Of a stretch of 64,000 bases of DNA, positions 26,894 to 36,051 are shown piece by piece. Origin of the DNA: Pseudomonas putida W15Oct28 (GTDB lineage Bacteria > Pseudomonadota > Gammaproteobacteria > Pseudomonadales > Pseudomonadaceae); assembly GCF_000708715.2 (NCBI RefSeq), contig NZ_JENB01000001.1, forward strand, positions 216,013 to 280,012. The letters are read 5' to 3'. Each line of letters starts with the position of its first letter. Position 1 is the stretch's first letter. The position numbers and the translations under genes are program-made. A model generated the notes under the pieces. It worked only from the letters and a program-made list of their open reading frames with translations. It was not told where the DNA came from and made no database searches.

Positions 26894-28213
26894 ATGTACA
26901 GAAACACCTCTACCCCCGCGGACGACAACGGTTGCGGCTGGTTCCACCTCAGCCCTGCGCGCCAGCCACGCGCCGCGCACCGGGGGCGGAGCGAGGCGCG
27001 CTGGGTGGTGCTTGGCGCGGGCTTCACCGGCCTGGCCGCCGCACGGCAACTGGCCCTGCACCACCCTGACGACGAAGTGATCCTGGTCGACGCCCAGGCA
27101 GTCGGTTTCGGCGCCTCCGGGCGCAACTCCGGGTTTGCCATCGACCTGCCACACGACATTGGCGCCGCCGACTACATCGGCGACCTGCCCACGGCGCGGA
27201 TGAACCTCAAGCTCAACCTGCGCGCGCAGGCGATCTTGCGCGAGTTGATCAACCAGCACGGCATCGACTGCCAGATCCGCCCGGACGGCAAGTACCAGGC
27301 GGCCGTCGAAGACAAAGGCCTGGCGGTGCTCGAAGCCTACCGCAGCGGCCTGGAAAAACTCGGCCAGCCTTACCAGATGATCGATACCCGCGACCTGCCC
27401 GAGCACTTCGGCACCACTTTCTACCGCAAGGCGCTGTACACCCCGGGCACCCAGCTGCTGCAACCGGCCGCCCTGGCCAAAGGCCTGGCCGACAGCCTGC
27501 CGGGCAACGTGACCCTGCACGAACGCACCACCATCACCCACATCGAGCAGGGCCGGCGCATCACCCTCAAGCACGCCAACGGTGAGATCGTCGCCGACCA
27601 ACTGCTGCTGACCAACAATGCCTTTGCCTCGTACTTCGGCTTCCTGCCTGGCCGCCTGCTGCCGATCTTCACCTACGCCAGCATGACCCGCCCGCTGACC
27701 GAGGACGAACAAGCCCGCCTGGGCGGCAAGAACACCTGGGGCATCATCCCGGCAGACCCGTTCGGCAGCACCCTGCGGCGCACCCCGGACCAACGCCTGC
27801 TGGTGCGCAACAGCTTCAGCTTCAATGCCGACGGCCGCGCCAACCCACGCCACATCGCCCGTGCCGGGCGCCAGCACCGCGATTCGTTCGAGCGGCGCTT
27901 CCCGATGCTGTCGGGCATGGCGTTCGAATACACCTGGGGTGGCTCTATGTGCCTGTCGCGCAACCACCTGTCGCACTTCGGCACCCTCGCGCCCAACGTG
28001 CACGCGGCGCTGTGCTGCAACGGCCTTGGCATCACCCGTGGCACCGCTACCGGCACCCTGCTGGCCGACTGGCTGAGCGGCGAACGCGACGAGCTGATCG
28101 ACTTCCTGCTGGGCTCCGCAGGCCCCAACCGTAACCCGCCGGAGCCGCTGCTGAGCGCGGGCGTCAACCTCAACCTGCACTGGGGCCAGCGCCGCGCCGG
28201 CCTGGAAAGCTGA
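26894..28213 (+). CDS. FAD-dependent oxidoreductase, DadA/PuuB-like (flavin oxidase A)
   Basis: DAO-family flavoenzyme, 439 residues from the ATG at 26894. An in-frame GTG at 26867 would add nine residues but has no ribosome site. The FAD motif is VVLGAGFTGLAAARQLA with VDAQAVGFGASGRNSGF, the pattern seen in gamma-glutamylputrescine oxidase (PuuB) and related amine oxidases. Its product would be an imine that hydrolyses to an aldehyde or 2-oxo acid. Downstream genes for an MFS transporter, a cupin and RidA, all on the same strand, support a catabolic unit for an amine or N-substituted amino acid. Confidence 0.82.
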   Translation: MYRNTSTPADDNGCGWFHLSPARQPRAAHRGRSEARWVVLGAGFTGLAAARQLALHHPDDEVILVDAQAVGFGASGRNSGFAIDLPHDIGAADYIGDLPTARMNLKLNLRAQAILRELINQHGIDCQIRPDGKYQAAVEDKGLAVLEAYRSGLEKLGQPYQMIDTRDLPEHFGTTFYRKALYTPGTQLLQPAALAKGLADSLPGNVTLHERTTITHIEQGRRITLKHANGEIVADQLLLTNNAFASYFGFLPGRLLPIFTYASMTRPLTEDEQARLGGKNTWGIIPADPFGSTLRRTPDQRLLVRNSFSFNADGRANPRHIARAGRQHRDSFERRFPMLSGMAFEYTWGGSMCLSRNHLSHFGTLAPNVHAALCCNGLGITRGTATGTLLADWLSGERDELIDFLLGSAGPNRNPPEPLLSAGVNLNLHWGQRRAGLES

Positions 28214-28477
28214 CAAGGAGGCACGGTGCTGGATGGGTTGTTGACGCGCTCCAAGCTGACCGAGCAATAAGCATCACAGGGCCGACAACAGCATCGTCGG
28301 CCCCACCGAAAAGCCCTCGCTGCCGCCCCTGGAACATCCATGACCACTTGCGCAAGGCCTCGGCACCCGCGGTCATCCCATCCCATGACTCGTCCGAGCC
28401 GTTATAGGGCGCCCGCGCAAGCCGGTGCCATAGTGCCGCCACGTTAGTGCACCACATAACAACAAGAGGTAAGCCGT
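28214..28477. other. 264-bp intergenic region
   Basis: It holds a very short possible reading frame (28226-28270; see findings). No REP, clear promoter consensus or palindrome of note was seen. Confidence 0.4.
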
Positions 28478-29854
28478 ATGTCCGTTTCCAAACGCTCCGT
28501 AGAAGATGCGCCGCTCAACGGGTTCCACCGCAAACTGACAGTCTATTCTGCTGGCGGGCCTTTTCTCGATGGCTACGTACTGAGCATCATCGGCGTCGCC
28601 ATGCTGCAAATCACCAATGCCTTGCAGCTGTCGGCCCTGTGGGAAGGGCTGATCGCCGCGTCAGCATTGATCGGTGTCTTCCTGGGTGGTTTTCTCGGTG
28701 GCTGGTTCACCGACAAATACGGGCGCAAGGTGCTGTACCTGGTCGACCTGGTCGCCATCGTCGGTTTCTCGGTGGCGCAGTTCTGGGTCGAGTCGGCCTG
28801 GGCCCTGTTCGCCTGGCGGTTGCTGATCGGTATCGCGGTCGGTGCCGACTACCCGATCGCCACGTCGCTACTGGCCGAGTTCCTGCCACGCAAGCAGCGT
28901 GGGCCGTTGTTGGCCGCCATGGTATTGATGTGGTTTGCCGGGGCCGCCGTGGCCTACATGGTCGGCGAACTGCTGCTGCGCGTGGGCGGTGAAGACGGTT
29001 GGCGCTATGTATTGGCCAGCGCCCTGATACCGGGTGCGCTGTTCCTGGTTGCCCGCAGTGGCACACCGGAGTCGCCACGCTGGCTGCTGAGCAAAGGCCG
29101 AACCGCCGAAGCCGATGCCGTGATCAAGAAAGTCTATGGGCCCGACTACTCCATTGCCGACCTGCCGGAGCAGACCAGCGACAAACCGGTGTCGGTGTGG
29201 TCGCTGTTCCACTCCGGTTACGGCAAGCGCATGGCCTTCGTCACCCTGTTCTGGACCTGCGCGATCGTGCCGCTGTTCGCCATCTACTCGTTTGCCCCCA
29301 AAGTGCTGCAGGCACTGCAACTGACCGGTGACTGGGCGGCCTTTGGCTCCATCGCCATCACCTTGCTGTTCACCCTGGGCTGCCTGGTGGCCACCAAGCT
29401 GATCAACCGCCTGGGCCGGCGCAACATGCTGATCCACAGCTTCCTTTGGTCGGGCATGTCGCTGGTGCTGCTGGGGGTGTTCCCGGATGCCTCGCCGACG
29501 ACCGTACTGGTGCTGTTCGGCGCTTATGCCGTGCTGATCGGCGGCGCCCAGGTGCTTGAATACGTCTACCCCAACGAGCTGTTCCCCACCGAAATCCGTG
29601 CGTCGGCGGTGGGCCTGGCCACTTCGTTGTCACGCATCGGCGCGGCGGTGGGCACGTACCTGGTGCCGATCTCCCTGGCCTCCTACGGCATTGCCAACAC
29701 CATGTTCGCTGCTGCCCTGATCTCGCTGTTCGGCGCCCTGATTTCCTGGTGGCTGGCCCCCGAGACCAGCAAGCTCGACCTGCAGCAAGCCGCGGCGCTG
29801 GGTAACTCCACCCGCACCACTTGCGCTGCCAAACCCGTTGTTCGTAAAGCCTGA
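28478..29854 (+). CDS. MFS transporter, sugar/metabolite:H+ symporter type
   Basis: Inner-membrane transporter of 458 residues with about twelve membrane segments. It shows the loop 2-3 motif GGWFTDKYGRKV and PESPRWLLSKGR after helix 6, typical of the MHS/SP group, plus EYVYPNELFPTEIRASAVG in the second half. It probably imports the substrate of the flanking oxidase genes. The start ATG follows an AGAGGTAA ribosome site. Substrate unknown. Confidence 0.86.
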   Translation: MSVSKRSVEDAPLNGFHRKLTVYSAGGPFLDGYVLSIIGVAMLQITNALQLSALWEGLIAASALIGVFLGGFLGGWFTDKYGRKVLYLVDLVAIVGFSVAQFWVESAWALFAWRLLIGIAVGADYPIATSLLAEFLPRKQRGPLLAAMVLMWFAGAAVAYMVGELLLRVGGEDGWRYVLASALIPGALFLVARSGTPESPRWLLSKGRTAEADAVIKKVYGPDYSIADLPEQTSDKPVSVWSLFHSGYGKRMAFVTLFWTCAIVPLFAIYSFAPKVLQALQLTGDWAAFGSIAITLLFTLGCLVATKLINRLGRRNMLIHSFLWSGMSLVLLGVFPDASPTTVLVLFGAYAVLIGGAQVLEYVYPNELFPTEIRASAVGLATSLSRIGAAVGTYLVPISLASYGIANTMFAAALISLFGALISWWLAPETSKLDLQQAAALGNSTRTTCAAKPVVRKA

Positions 29855-29866
29855 AGGAGCCTATTC

Positions 29867-30217
29867 GTGAGCCAAGTACTGACTGTCGTGCGCAATGCCC
29901 CCCTCGCGTCGCTGGGGGCCCCTGCCCCGGCCCGCCTGCCGATCGGTGAACCCGTCGCCCAGGCCGCCACCGCCCAGGACCAGACCGACGAAGCCGTCGG
30001 CGCCAGCATCGGCGTATGGGAAAGCAGCCCGGGCGTGTTCCGCCGACACCTGAAAAACCGTGAGTTCAGCCACATTGTCAGCGGCTGGTGCACCTTCACC
30101 CCCGACGGTGGCGAGCCGGTGGAGCTGCGCGCCGGCGACGCAGTGCTGTTCCCGGAGAACTGCGAGGGTGTATGGGACATTCGCGAAACCCTGCGCAAGA
30201 CTTACGTACTGTTCTAA
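29867..30217 (+). CDS. Cupin-domain protein, EutQ-like (cupin_3)
   Basis: Small cupin of 116 residues with a GTG start 12 bases after the MFS stop and behind AAGGAG. A single cupin barrel (about 40-115) contains WCTFTPDGGEPVELRAGDAVLFPENCEG. Few metal-binding histidines are visible, as in many members of this family found beside DadA/PuuB-type oxidases. Function is unproven; enzyme or sensor roles are both possible. Confidence 0.78.
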   Translation: MSQVLTVVRNAPLASLGAPAPARLPIGEPVAQAATAQDQTDEAVGASIGVWESSPGVFRRHLKNREFSHIVSGWCTFTPDGGEPVELRAGDAVLFPENCEGVWDIRETLRKTYVLF

Positions 30218-30228
30218 GGGATGAGCCG

Positions 30229-30567
30229 ATGATTGAACGTATCAACCCCGGCAAACGGGCCAGCCAGATGGTGCTGGTGGATGGCCATATCGAAACCTCC
30301 GGTATTGTGGCCCTGCTGCCAGGCGACATTGCTGCGCAAACCCGCTGCGTGCTGACGCAGCTGGAGCAGTGGCTGGCGCAGATCGGCGCAGGCAAAGGCA
30401 ACCTCACCCGCATGCAGATCTGGCTAGCAGATATGGGTGAGTTTGCCGCGATGAATGAGGTATATGACGCCTGGGTCGGTGACCAGCCACCGGTGCGGGC
30501 CTGTGTAGGTGCAGCCCTGGCTGCCCCCGAGTACCGCATCGAGATTCAAGCCTTCGGCCAGTTCTAG
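30229..30567 (+). CDS. RidA-family enamine/imine deaminase
   Basis: Cytoplasmic YjgF/YER057c/UK114-family protein of 112 residues. The C-terminal part ends VGAALAAPEYRIEIQAFG, a variant of the RidA VEVAALP-type signature, and the central TRMQIWLADMGEFAAMNEVYDAW is well conserved. The usual arginine of the RidA active site is not obvious; here the segment reads PPVRACVGA, where the Arg of VRACV fits that place. It would hydrolyse the reactive imine made by the flavin oxidase. The start is 11 bases after the cupin gene. Confidence 0.86.
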   Translation: MIERINPGKRASQMVLVDGHIETSGIVALLPGDIAAQTRCVLTQLEQWLAQIGAGKGNLTRMQIWLADMGEFAAMNEVYDAWVGDQPPVRACVGAALAAPEYRIEIQAFGQF

Positions 30568-30608
30568 CCCCACAGAGATAGCACATGCCTTGAGGTCGGC
30601 GCGGTCGG

Positions 30609-30725
30609 TGTGGGAGCGGCCTTGTGTCGCGAAAGGGCTGCAAAGCAGCCCCAGCAATGTTTGCATCAAGGCTGAAATCCTGGGGCCGCGTTGCGGCCCT
30701 TTCGCGACACAAGGCCGCTCCCACA
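30609..30725. repeat. REP inverted pair, type B
   Basis: TGTGGGAGCGGCCTTGTGTCGCG and its inverted partner lie between the convergent ridA and glxA-type regulator genes. Probable terminator. Confidence 0.85.
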
Positions 30726-30761
30726 GAGACCCCGTCCCTCAGCAAGAAGAGTGTTAGGCGC

Positions 30762-31820
30762 TTACAATTCCGGGTCCAGCCCCACCTTGTCGCCATGCCA
30801 GTCAAACCGCTCCACTTCATGCCTGCGCTTGCGGAAGCTATACGGCGTCTCGCCATACTGCTTGCGGAACCACAAGATAAAGTGCGACGCATCGGAAAAC
30901 CCGCAGGCCAAAGCAATGGTGGTGATGTTCTGGCTAGTGTTCACCAGCAACCGCCGGGCATGGTCCAGGCGCAGCTTGCGCCAGTAGTTGGCCGGCGGTT
31001 CCTGGGTATTGGCGACAAATTCGCGGTGCAACTGCCGGGGGTGGGTGCCCACCGCTTCGGCCACGGCCTTGAGCGTCATCGAGGCGTCCAGGTTGGCGCG
31101 CATGAAACTGATCGCCCGCTGCACGCGGTCGTTCTGGTACACGCATTCGCTGGCCACCTTGTCCTGCTCTGCAGCAGGCTCATCCACCAGCAGGTACTCC
31201 AGCCCTTTCTGCGCCCGCACTGCGCCGCAATGCCGGCGGATCAGGTTGGCCGCCAGCTCAATGGCCGTGCCGCCCGGGCAGGTGATGATGCCGCGGTCGT
31301 CCACGTAGCTCTTGTCGATCACCGCCGTGGACAGTGGAAAGCGCTCCTTGAACTCATCACGCAGGGTGAAATGCAGCGCACAGCGCCGGCCATCGAGCAG
31401 CCCGGCTTTACCCAGCACGAACGACCCCGAGCACAGGGCGATGATCGGGATATTCGCCGCATGCACCTCACGCAGCGCATCCAGCAGCCAGGCCGGCGGG
31501 TTGCGGGTTTCGTCCAGCAGGCCACCGGCCAGCACCACATAGTCGTACTGGGCAAACAGGTTCAGCGGCTTGGTCGGCAAAATGGGCATCCCGCAACTGG
31601 CCGTGATCGGCTGGTCGTCCAGCGTCATCCAGTCCCACTGGCAGAACACCTGCTGGCTGCGGAATGACTTGTCCGCCGCAAAGCGCAGCGAGTCCACCAA
31701 CCCCGCCACCGGCACCAGGGTGAAGTGGTTCATCAGCACGAAGCCTACCCGCAGTTCGGGTTTGACCTGCGCAGTGATGACGGGGGCTTGTACCGGTTGT
31801 TCTTGTTGTTCGGCAAACAT
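30762..31820 (-). CDS. GlxA-type AraC regulator with DJ-1/PfpI domain
   Basis: Transcription factor of 352 residues. The N-terminal glutamine amidotransferase-like (DJ-1/PfpI) domain covers about 20-200 and includes the elbow sequence LCSGSFVLGKAG. The C-terminal AraC domain has two helix-turn-helix motifs (MTLKAVAEAVGTHPRQLHREF and ITTIALACGFSDASHFILWFRKQYG). The class includes ArgR, GbdR and CdhR of Pseudomonas, which activate amino acid, betaine and carnitine catabolism. It is divergent from the second flavin oxidase and probably activates it, and perhaps the left unit too. Confidence 0.88.
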   Translation of the reverse strand: MFAEQQEQPVQAPVITAQVKPELRVGFVLMNHFTLVPVAGLVDSLRFAADKSFRSQQVFCQWDWMTLDDQPITASCGMPILPTKPLNLFAQYDYVVLAGGLLDETRNPPAWLLDALREVHAANIPIIALCSGSFVLGKAGLLDGRRCALHFTLRDEFKERFPLSTAVIDKSYVDDRGIITCPGGTAIELAANLIRRHCGAVRAQKGLEYLLVDEPAAEQDKVASECVYQNDRVQRAISFMRANLDASMTLKAVAEAVGTHPRQLHREFVANTQEPPANYWRKLRLDHARRLLVNTSQNITTIALACGFSDASHFILWFRKQYGETPYSFRKRRHEVERFDWHGDKVGLDPEL

Positions 31821-32020
31821 GGACGCTGGCCTCGTGACATCCGTAATGGCGCCATTCTAAAGCGCGCCCTGCGTCCGTCATATCATATGCATCACCACAA
31901 ATAGGAAATGCGTGACAAAAGGCGGCGCCGTTCTATCAATTGTCATGGCTGTAATATCAGCCCCCTGGCCCGGCTGAGCATCATGTAGGCACAAGACAAA
32001 CATGCTCAGAGGCACCCCTC

Positions 32021-33412
32021 ATGTACCGTGGATTCTGGTATGCCCAGGCGCTTGACCTGGACAACGACCTGGCCCCTGCCCTGCAGGACTCGATTCAAGC
32101 CGACGTGTGCATCGTCGGCGGTGGCTTCCTTGGCCTGTGGTCGGCCATCCGCCTGAAACAGGCGCACCCGGAAAAAACCATCGTCATCGTCGAGCGCGAC
32201 CGCTGCGGCTCGGGTGCCAGCGGGCGCAACGGGGGCGTGGCTACCAACTGGTGGGGCAAGTACCTGTCGGTGCGCACCATCTGCGGGGATGTCGAGGCGC
32301 GGCGCATCTGCGAGGCGGCCGAATCGGCCATCGACGAGATCGGCAGCTTCTGCCAGGAGCACGGCATCGACGCCCAGTACCGCAAGGACGGCTGGCTGTG
32401 GACGGCCACCAACCAGCGGCAGATGAATTCCTGGCGCGTGCTCACCGACGGCCTGCAGAAACTCGACGTCAACCCGTTTCAGGAACTGGACCGCCAGACC
32501 ATCCGCGGCCGCGTCGGCTCGCCGCTGGTGCTGGGCGGCATCTTCGACCCCAACGCGGCAACCGTACAGCCCGCCATGCTGGCCCGCGGCCTGCGCCGTG
32601 TGGCACTGAAACTGGGCGTGCAGATTTTCGAAAAATCGCCGTTCACTCACCTGCAGCGCGGCAAGCACCCGGTGGTGCACACCGCCAAAGGCCATGTAAA
32701 AGCCCACCACGTGGTGCTGGCGCTCAACGCCTGGGGCGCGCAATTTCCCGAGCTGCGCCGGATGATCGCGATCATGTCCAGCGACATGGTCGCCACCGCG
32801 CCGGTCAAGGCCAAGCTCGACGCCATCGGTTTCAGCGGCGGCGAATGCATGACCGACTCGCGCACCGTGCTCAACTACTGGCGCAACACCCCGGACGGGC
32901 GCGTGGTGTTCGGCAAGCCGCTGGGCCAGTTCGCCTATGCCGGACGCATCGGCAACCTGTATGAAAAACCCTCGCCGGCCGCCGACAAGGTGGCTGCCGA
33001 ACTGCGCCGCCTGTACCCGCAGCTGCAGGATGTACCGGTGGTCAGCAGTTGGACCGGGCCAATCGACCGCACCATGAAGGGCCTGCCCAACTTCGGCTAC
33101 CTCGACCATCACCAGACCGTCAGCTACGGCATCGGTTTTTCCGGCAACGGCGTGGCCACCACCGTGTTTGCCAGCCGCATCATCAAGTCGCTGGCCACCC
33201 ATGCCACCGACGAGTGGGCCAACTGTGGCCTGGTCAACCAGAAGATGAAGCTGCTGCCGCCAGAGCCGTTCCGCTTCTTTGGTGCGCACCTGGTACGCGA
33301 TGCGCTGGTGCGCAAGGAATCGCTGGAAGACCACGACCAGGATGCCGGTTTCATCACCCGCCAACTGGTCGGCATGGCGCCAGCCGGTTACGTGCCCGCG
33401 CAAAAAAAATAA
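32021..33412 (+). CDS. FAD-dependent oxidoreductase (flavin oxidase B)
   Basis: DAO-family flavoenzyme of 463 residues. The FAD motif is VCIVGGGFLGLWSAIRLK (about 29-46) with IVERDRCGSGASGRNGG. The C-terminal YGIGFSGNGVATT is the second FAD contact. It is paralogous in layout to oxidase A at 26894 but differs in sequence. It would oxidise an amine or N-substituted amino acid. It is 10 bases upstream of a 2-hydroxyacid dehydrogenase, so its 2-oxo product may be passed on to that reductase. Confidence 0.83.
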   Translation: MYRGFWYAQALDLDNDLAPALQDSIQADVCIVGGGFLGLWSAIRLKQAHPEKTIVIVERDRCGSGASGRNGGVATNWWGKYLSVRTICGDVEARRICEAAESAIDEIGSFCQEHGIDAQYRKDGWLWTATNQRQMNSWRVLTDGLQKLDVNPFQELDRQTIRGRVGSPLVLGGIFDPNAATVQPAMLARGLRRVALKLGVQIFEKSPFTHLQRGKHPVVHTAKGHVKAHHVVLALNAWGAQFPELRRMIAIMSSDMVATAPVKAKLDAIGFSGGECMTDSRTVLNYWRNTPDGRVVFGKPLGQFAYAGRIGNLYEKPSPAADKVAAELRRLYPQLQDVPVVSSWTGPIDRTMKGLPNFGYLDHHQTVSYGIGFSGNGVATTVFASRIIKSLATHATDEWANCGLVNQKMKLLPPEPFRFFGAHLVRDALVRKESLEDHDQDAGFITRQLVGMAPAGYVPAQKK

Positions 33413-33422
33413 GGACAAGACC

Positions 33423-34391
33423 GTGAGCGAACATATCGTCTTCCTTGACGACGAAGGCCTGGCGCCTTCCACCCGCCTCAAGCGCCCTGACTGCGAACAC
33501 AGCTGGCAGCAGTTTGCCTACACCCACCCCGACCAGGTGCTGGAGCACCTGAAAGACGCGACGGTGGCGCTGACCTGTAGCGTGCCGCTGCGCGAAAAGC
33601 ACCTGCGCCAGTTGCCCAGGCTGAAGATGATCTCGCTGGCCCTGACCGGCCGCGACATCGTCGATGTCGACTACTGCGAAGCCCACGGCATCGAAGTATC
33701 GAGCGTACCCGGCTATGCCGCCAACACCGTGGCCGAGCACAGCCTGGCGATGATCCTTGAACTGTTCCGCCGTCCGGCCGCCTTCACCCGCCTGATGCGC
33801 CAGGTGCATGCCGGCGACAAGCCGTACCAGAACATCTACTTCAACCACCGCATCCGCGATGTGCGCGACAAACAGCTGGCGATCATCGGCAGCGGCCCGA
33901 TTGCCCTGCGCCTGGCGCACCTGGCGCGGGCGTTCGGTATGCAGGTGCTGTTCGAAGACCGTGGCGGCAAGCGCCAGGGCGCCGACTGCCGGCCGCTGGC
34001 CGAGCTGCTGAAAAGCTGCGACGTGCTGTCGATCAATTGCCCGCTCACGCCAGAAACCCACAACCTGATCGATGCCGGCCAACTGGCATTGATGAAGCCC
34101 GATGCCATCGTGGTCAACACCGGCCGCGGCGGCGTGGTCAACGAAGCGGCGCTGATCCAGGCGCTGCAACAGGGGCGCCTGGGCGGTGTGGCGCTGGATG
34201 TGGTGGAAGTGGAGCCGCTGCACCCCAGCAACCCGCTGTTCCAGCTGATCGACCGCGACGACTTCCTGCTCAACCCGCACATCGCCTGGAGCAGCGAAGA
34301 CGCCATGCAGCAGCTGATGGACAGCGCCGTGGACAACATCAGCGACTTCGTCGCCCGCCAGGTTTCTGAAAAAAGGATTCGCACTGCGTGA
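33423..34391 (+). CDS. D-isomer-specific 2-hydroxyacid dehydrogenase
   Basis: NAD(P)-dependent reductase of 322 residues with a GTG start. The catalytic arginine is in VVNTGRGGVVNEAALIQAL, the glutamate in VEVEPLHPSNP and the histidine in NPHIAWSS. The nucleotide motif is IIGSGPIALRLAHLA: the last glycine of GxGxxG is replaced by Ala, a tolerated variant in this family. Likely substrates are glyoxylate, hydroxypyruvate or another 2-oxo acid. Its neighbour upstream is a flavin amine oxidase and the glycolate operon begins 1.8 kb downstream. Confidence 0.87.
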   Translation: MSEHIVFLDDEGLAPSTRLKRPDCEHSWQQFAYTHPDQVLEHLKDATVALTCSVPLREKHLRQLPRLKMISLALTGRDIVDVDYCEAHGIEVSSVPGYAANTVAEHSLAMILELFRRPAAFTRLMRQVHAGDKPYQNIYFNHRIRDVRDKQLAIIGSGPIALRLAHLARAFGMQVLFEDRGGKRQGADCRPLAELLKSCDVLSINCPLTPETHNLIDAGQLALMKPDAIVVNTGRGGVVNEAALIQALQQGRLGGVALDVVEVEPLHPSNPLFQLIDRDDFLLNPHIAWSSEDAMQQLMDSAVDNISDFVARQVSEKRIRTA

Positions 34392-34760
34392 GCAGGGGAC
34401 GCATGCGCGGCAATTCTTTGCCCGGGTGAAGACCACCTACCAGTTGGCCTGAACGGGCCTCGGGGCTGTGCAGTCACGCAAAGAACAGTGGTCATTGTGG
34501 GAGCGGGCTTGTCCCGCGAATGGGGCAACGCGGTGCATGGCACCGGCTTCGCCGGTGTTCGCGGGGCAAGCCCGCTCCCACAGAGTCCCCGCTCAATCAA
34601 TGAGTGTGATTTTGTTCTACGATTGTGGCCTTGTGTCGCGATGGGCTGCACAGCGGCCCCGACAATCTCCAGCCAGCAAAGGGAACTACCCGCACTCCCC
34701 GGCCCTCTTAAGCACTGAGTGGTTTATTTCCCTGTGCTTCACGCTACTGGAGAACATGTC
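34392..34760. other. 369-bp intergenic region with REP elements
   Basis: It contains a full REP pair (34496-34582) and a single type-B half unit at about 34626-34667. The last 90 bases before the exported-protein gene hold a GGAG ribosome site but no clear -35/-10 pair. Confidence 0.5.
34496..34582. repeat. REP inverted pair with extra central hairpin
   Basis: Outer arms TGTGGGAGCGGGCTTG and CAAGCCCGCTCCCACA enclose CACCGGC-TTC-GCCGGTG preceded by GGTGCATGG. Same three-hairpin plan as at 14456 and 42735. Confidence 0.85.
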
Positions 34761-35078
34761 ATGCGCCACCTACTCCTCGCCCCTGCGCTGCTGCTCCTGC
34801 TGCCTGCCGGTGCTGCCCTGGCCCGCGTCGATGCGGGCGACGTCGCCACCTCGGCCGGTGTTTCCGCTTCGCTGTATTCGACCTTCAAGGACGACAAACG
34901 GATCATCCCGGCCCGTGACGAACTTTCTGCCTTCGTCGCCAGCGGCGGTGCAATCCGTGGCGCCTATGTAGAGTCGGCGCTGGAACAGGCCCGCAAGGAC
35001 CACCCAGGCCTCCAGGCAAATGATGAAGAACTGGCCAGGGCTATTCTTTCCCAGGATGACCGCATAGCTGATCACTAA
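34761..35078 (+). CDS. Small exported protein, DUF2388-like
   Basis: Protein of 105 residues with a clear signal peptide (hydrophobic run LLLAPALLLLLPAGAAL, cleavage near ALA-RV at about residue 22). The mature part (SAGVSASLYSTFKDDKRIIPARDE and the C-terminal ARAILSQDD) resembles the DUF2388 family of Pseudomonas periplasmic proteins. Function unknown. The ATG at 34761 has GGAG eight bases upstream. It is flanked by REP elements and appears monocistronic. Confidence 0.75.
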   Translation: MRHLLLAPALLLLLPAGAALARVDAGDVATSAGVSASLYSTFKDDKRIIPARDELSAFVASGGAIRGAYVESALEQARKDHPGLQANDEELARAILSQDDRIADH

Positions 35079-35084
35079 GGCAAT

Positions 35085-35194
35085 CCTGTGCCGGCCCTTT
35101 CGCGGGCTCGCCCGCTCCCACAGATACTGCACAGGCTTTAGGCCCGCAGCAATCCCTGTGGGAGCGGGCAAGCCCGCGAAAGGGCCGGTACAGG
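35085..35194. repeat. REP inverted pair, type A
   Basis: CCTGTGCCGGCCCTTTCGCGGGC and its inverted partner lie between the convergent DUF2388-like and glcC genes. Probable bidirectional terminator. Confidence 0.85.
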
Positions 35195-35199
35195 CAACA

Positions 35200-35964
35200 T
35201 CACCCCCAGCCATCCATGCGCATGGTCGCCCTGACCAAACGCTGCTCTTCCTGCTCGATCTCCCGCAAACTGTCGCGTATCCCGTTGATATGCTCACGCG
35301 CCGCCCGCTGCGCCTGCTCGGGCAGCTGCTCCATCACCGCGTGATACAACCGCGCATGCTGCCGATCAATCTGGCGTTTCTGCGCCGGGCGGCAATACAG
35401 GTTGTTAACCGAGGCAAACACGGTGCTCAAGGTCAGGTCACTGAGCGATTGCAAGGTATGCACCAATACCGGGTTATGTGACGCCTCGCTGATCGCCCGG
35501 TGGAAGGCATGGTCACGGCGGGCGTGCTCACGGGCGTCCAGCGCCTGCGCCGCCTCGTGGGCCGCCAGCATTTCTTCATAACGCCGGCGGATCAGCAAGC
35601 GGTCGACCTCGGTGGCACGTAACGCCGCCAGCCGCGCCGATTCGGCCTCGAGCAACGCCCGCACCTCCAGCAAGTCGAACAGTGTGCGTGGCTGCGAGCT
35701 GAACAGGTGCATCAACGGTGTGGCGCCCGCCTGCCCCGTCAGGTCGGCGACGAACGAGCCTCGCCCCTGCTCGGTGTCGATGATGCCGCGCCCACGCAAA
35801 ATGCGTAGCCCTTCGCGCAGGGCCGAGCGTGAACAACCCAGCTTGTCTACCAGCCGCCGCTCCGAAGGCAGGGCCTGGCCCACCTTCAGCACACCGTCGA
35901 CGATCAGCCGCTCGACCCGCTCGGCCACCTGGTCGGCGACCTTGGCCTTGCCATCAGTAACCAC
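35200..35964 (-). CDS. glcC: Glycolate operon regulator GlcC (GntR/FCD)
   Basis: FadR-type regulator of 254 residues. Winged helix-turn-helix at about 10-75 (GQALPSERRLVDKLGCSRSA, RGRGIIDTEQGRGSFV), then an FCD domain. GlcC activates glc genes in response to glycolate. The gene is divergent from glcDEFG, and two identical TGGT-N3-ACCA palindromes, the site type of this subfamily, lie between them. The C-terminal helix is long and charged. Confidence 0.9.
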   Translation of the reverse strand: MVTDGKAKVADQVAERVERLIVDGVLKVGQALPSERRLVDKLGCSRSALREGLRILRGRGIIDTEQGRGSFVADLTGQAGATPLMHLFSSQPRTLFDLLEVRALLEAESARLAALRATEVDRLLIRRRYEEMLAAHEAAQALDAREHARRDHAFHRAISEASHNPVLVHTLQSLSDLTLSTVFASVNNLYCRPAQKRQIDRQHARLYHAVMEQLPEQAQRAAREHINGIRDSLREIEQEEQRLVRATMRMDGWG

Positions 35965-35977
35965 TGCGCACCTCCTG

Positions 35978-35990
35978 CTGGTAGGACCAG
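35978..35990. promoter_or_regulatory. GlcC-like operator 1
   Basis: CTGGTAGGACCAG fits the TGGT-N3-ACCA pattern of PdhR/LldR/GlcC-type GntR regulators. It lies 14 bases before the glcC start codon. Confidence 0.65.
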
Positions 35991-36051
35991 TTAGACCACC
36001 TGCCCCAATCTAGCCGGGTAAACCCATCAATAACCAGTACCCTGGAAGAAA

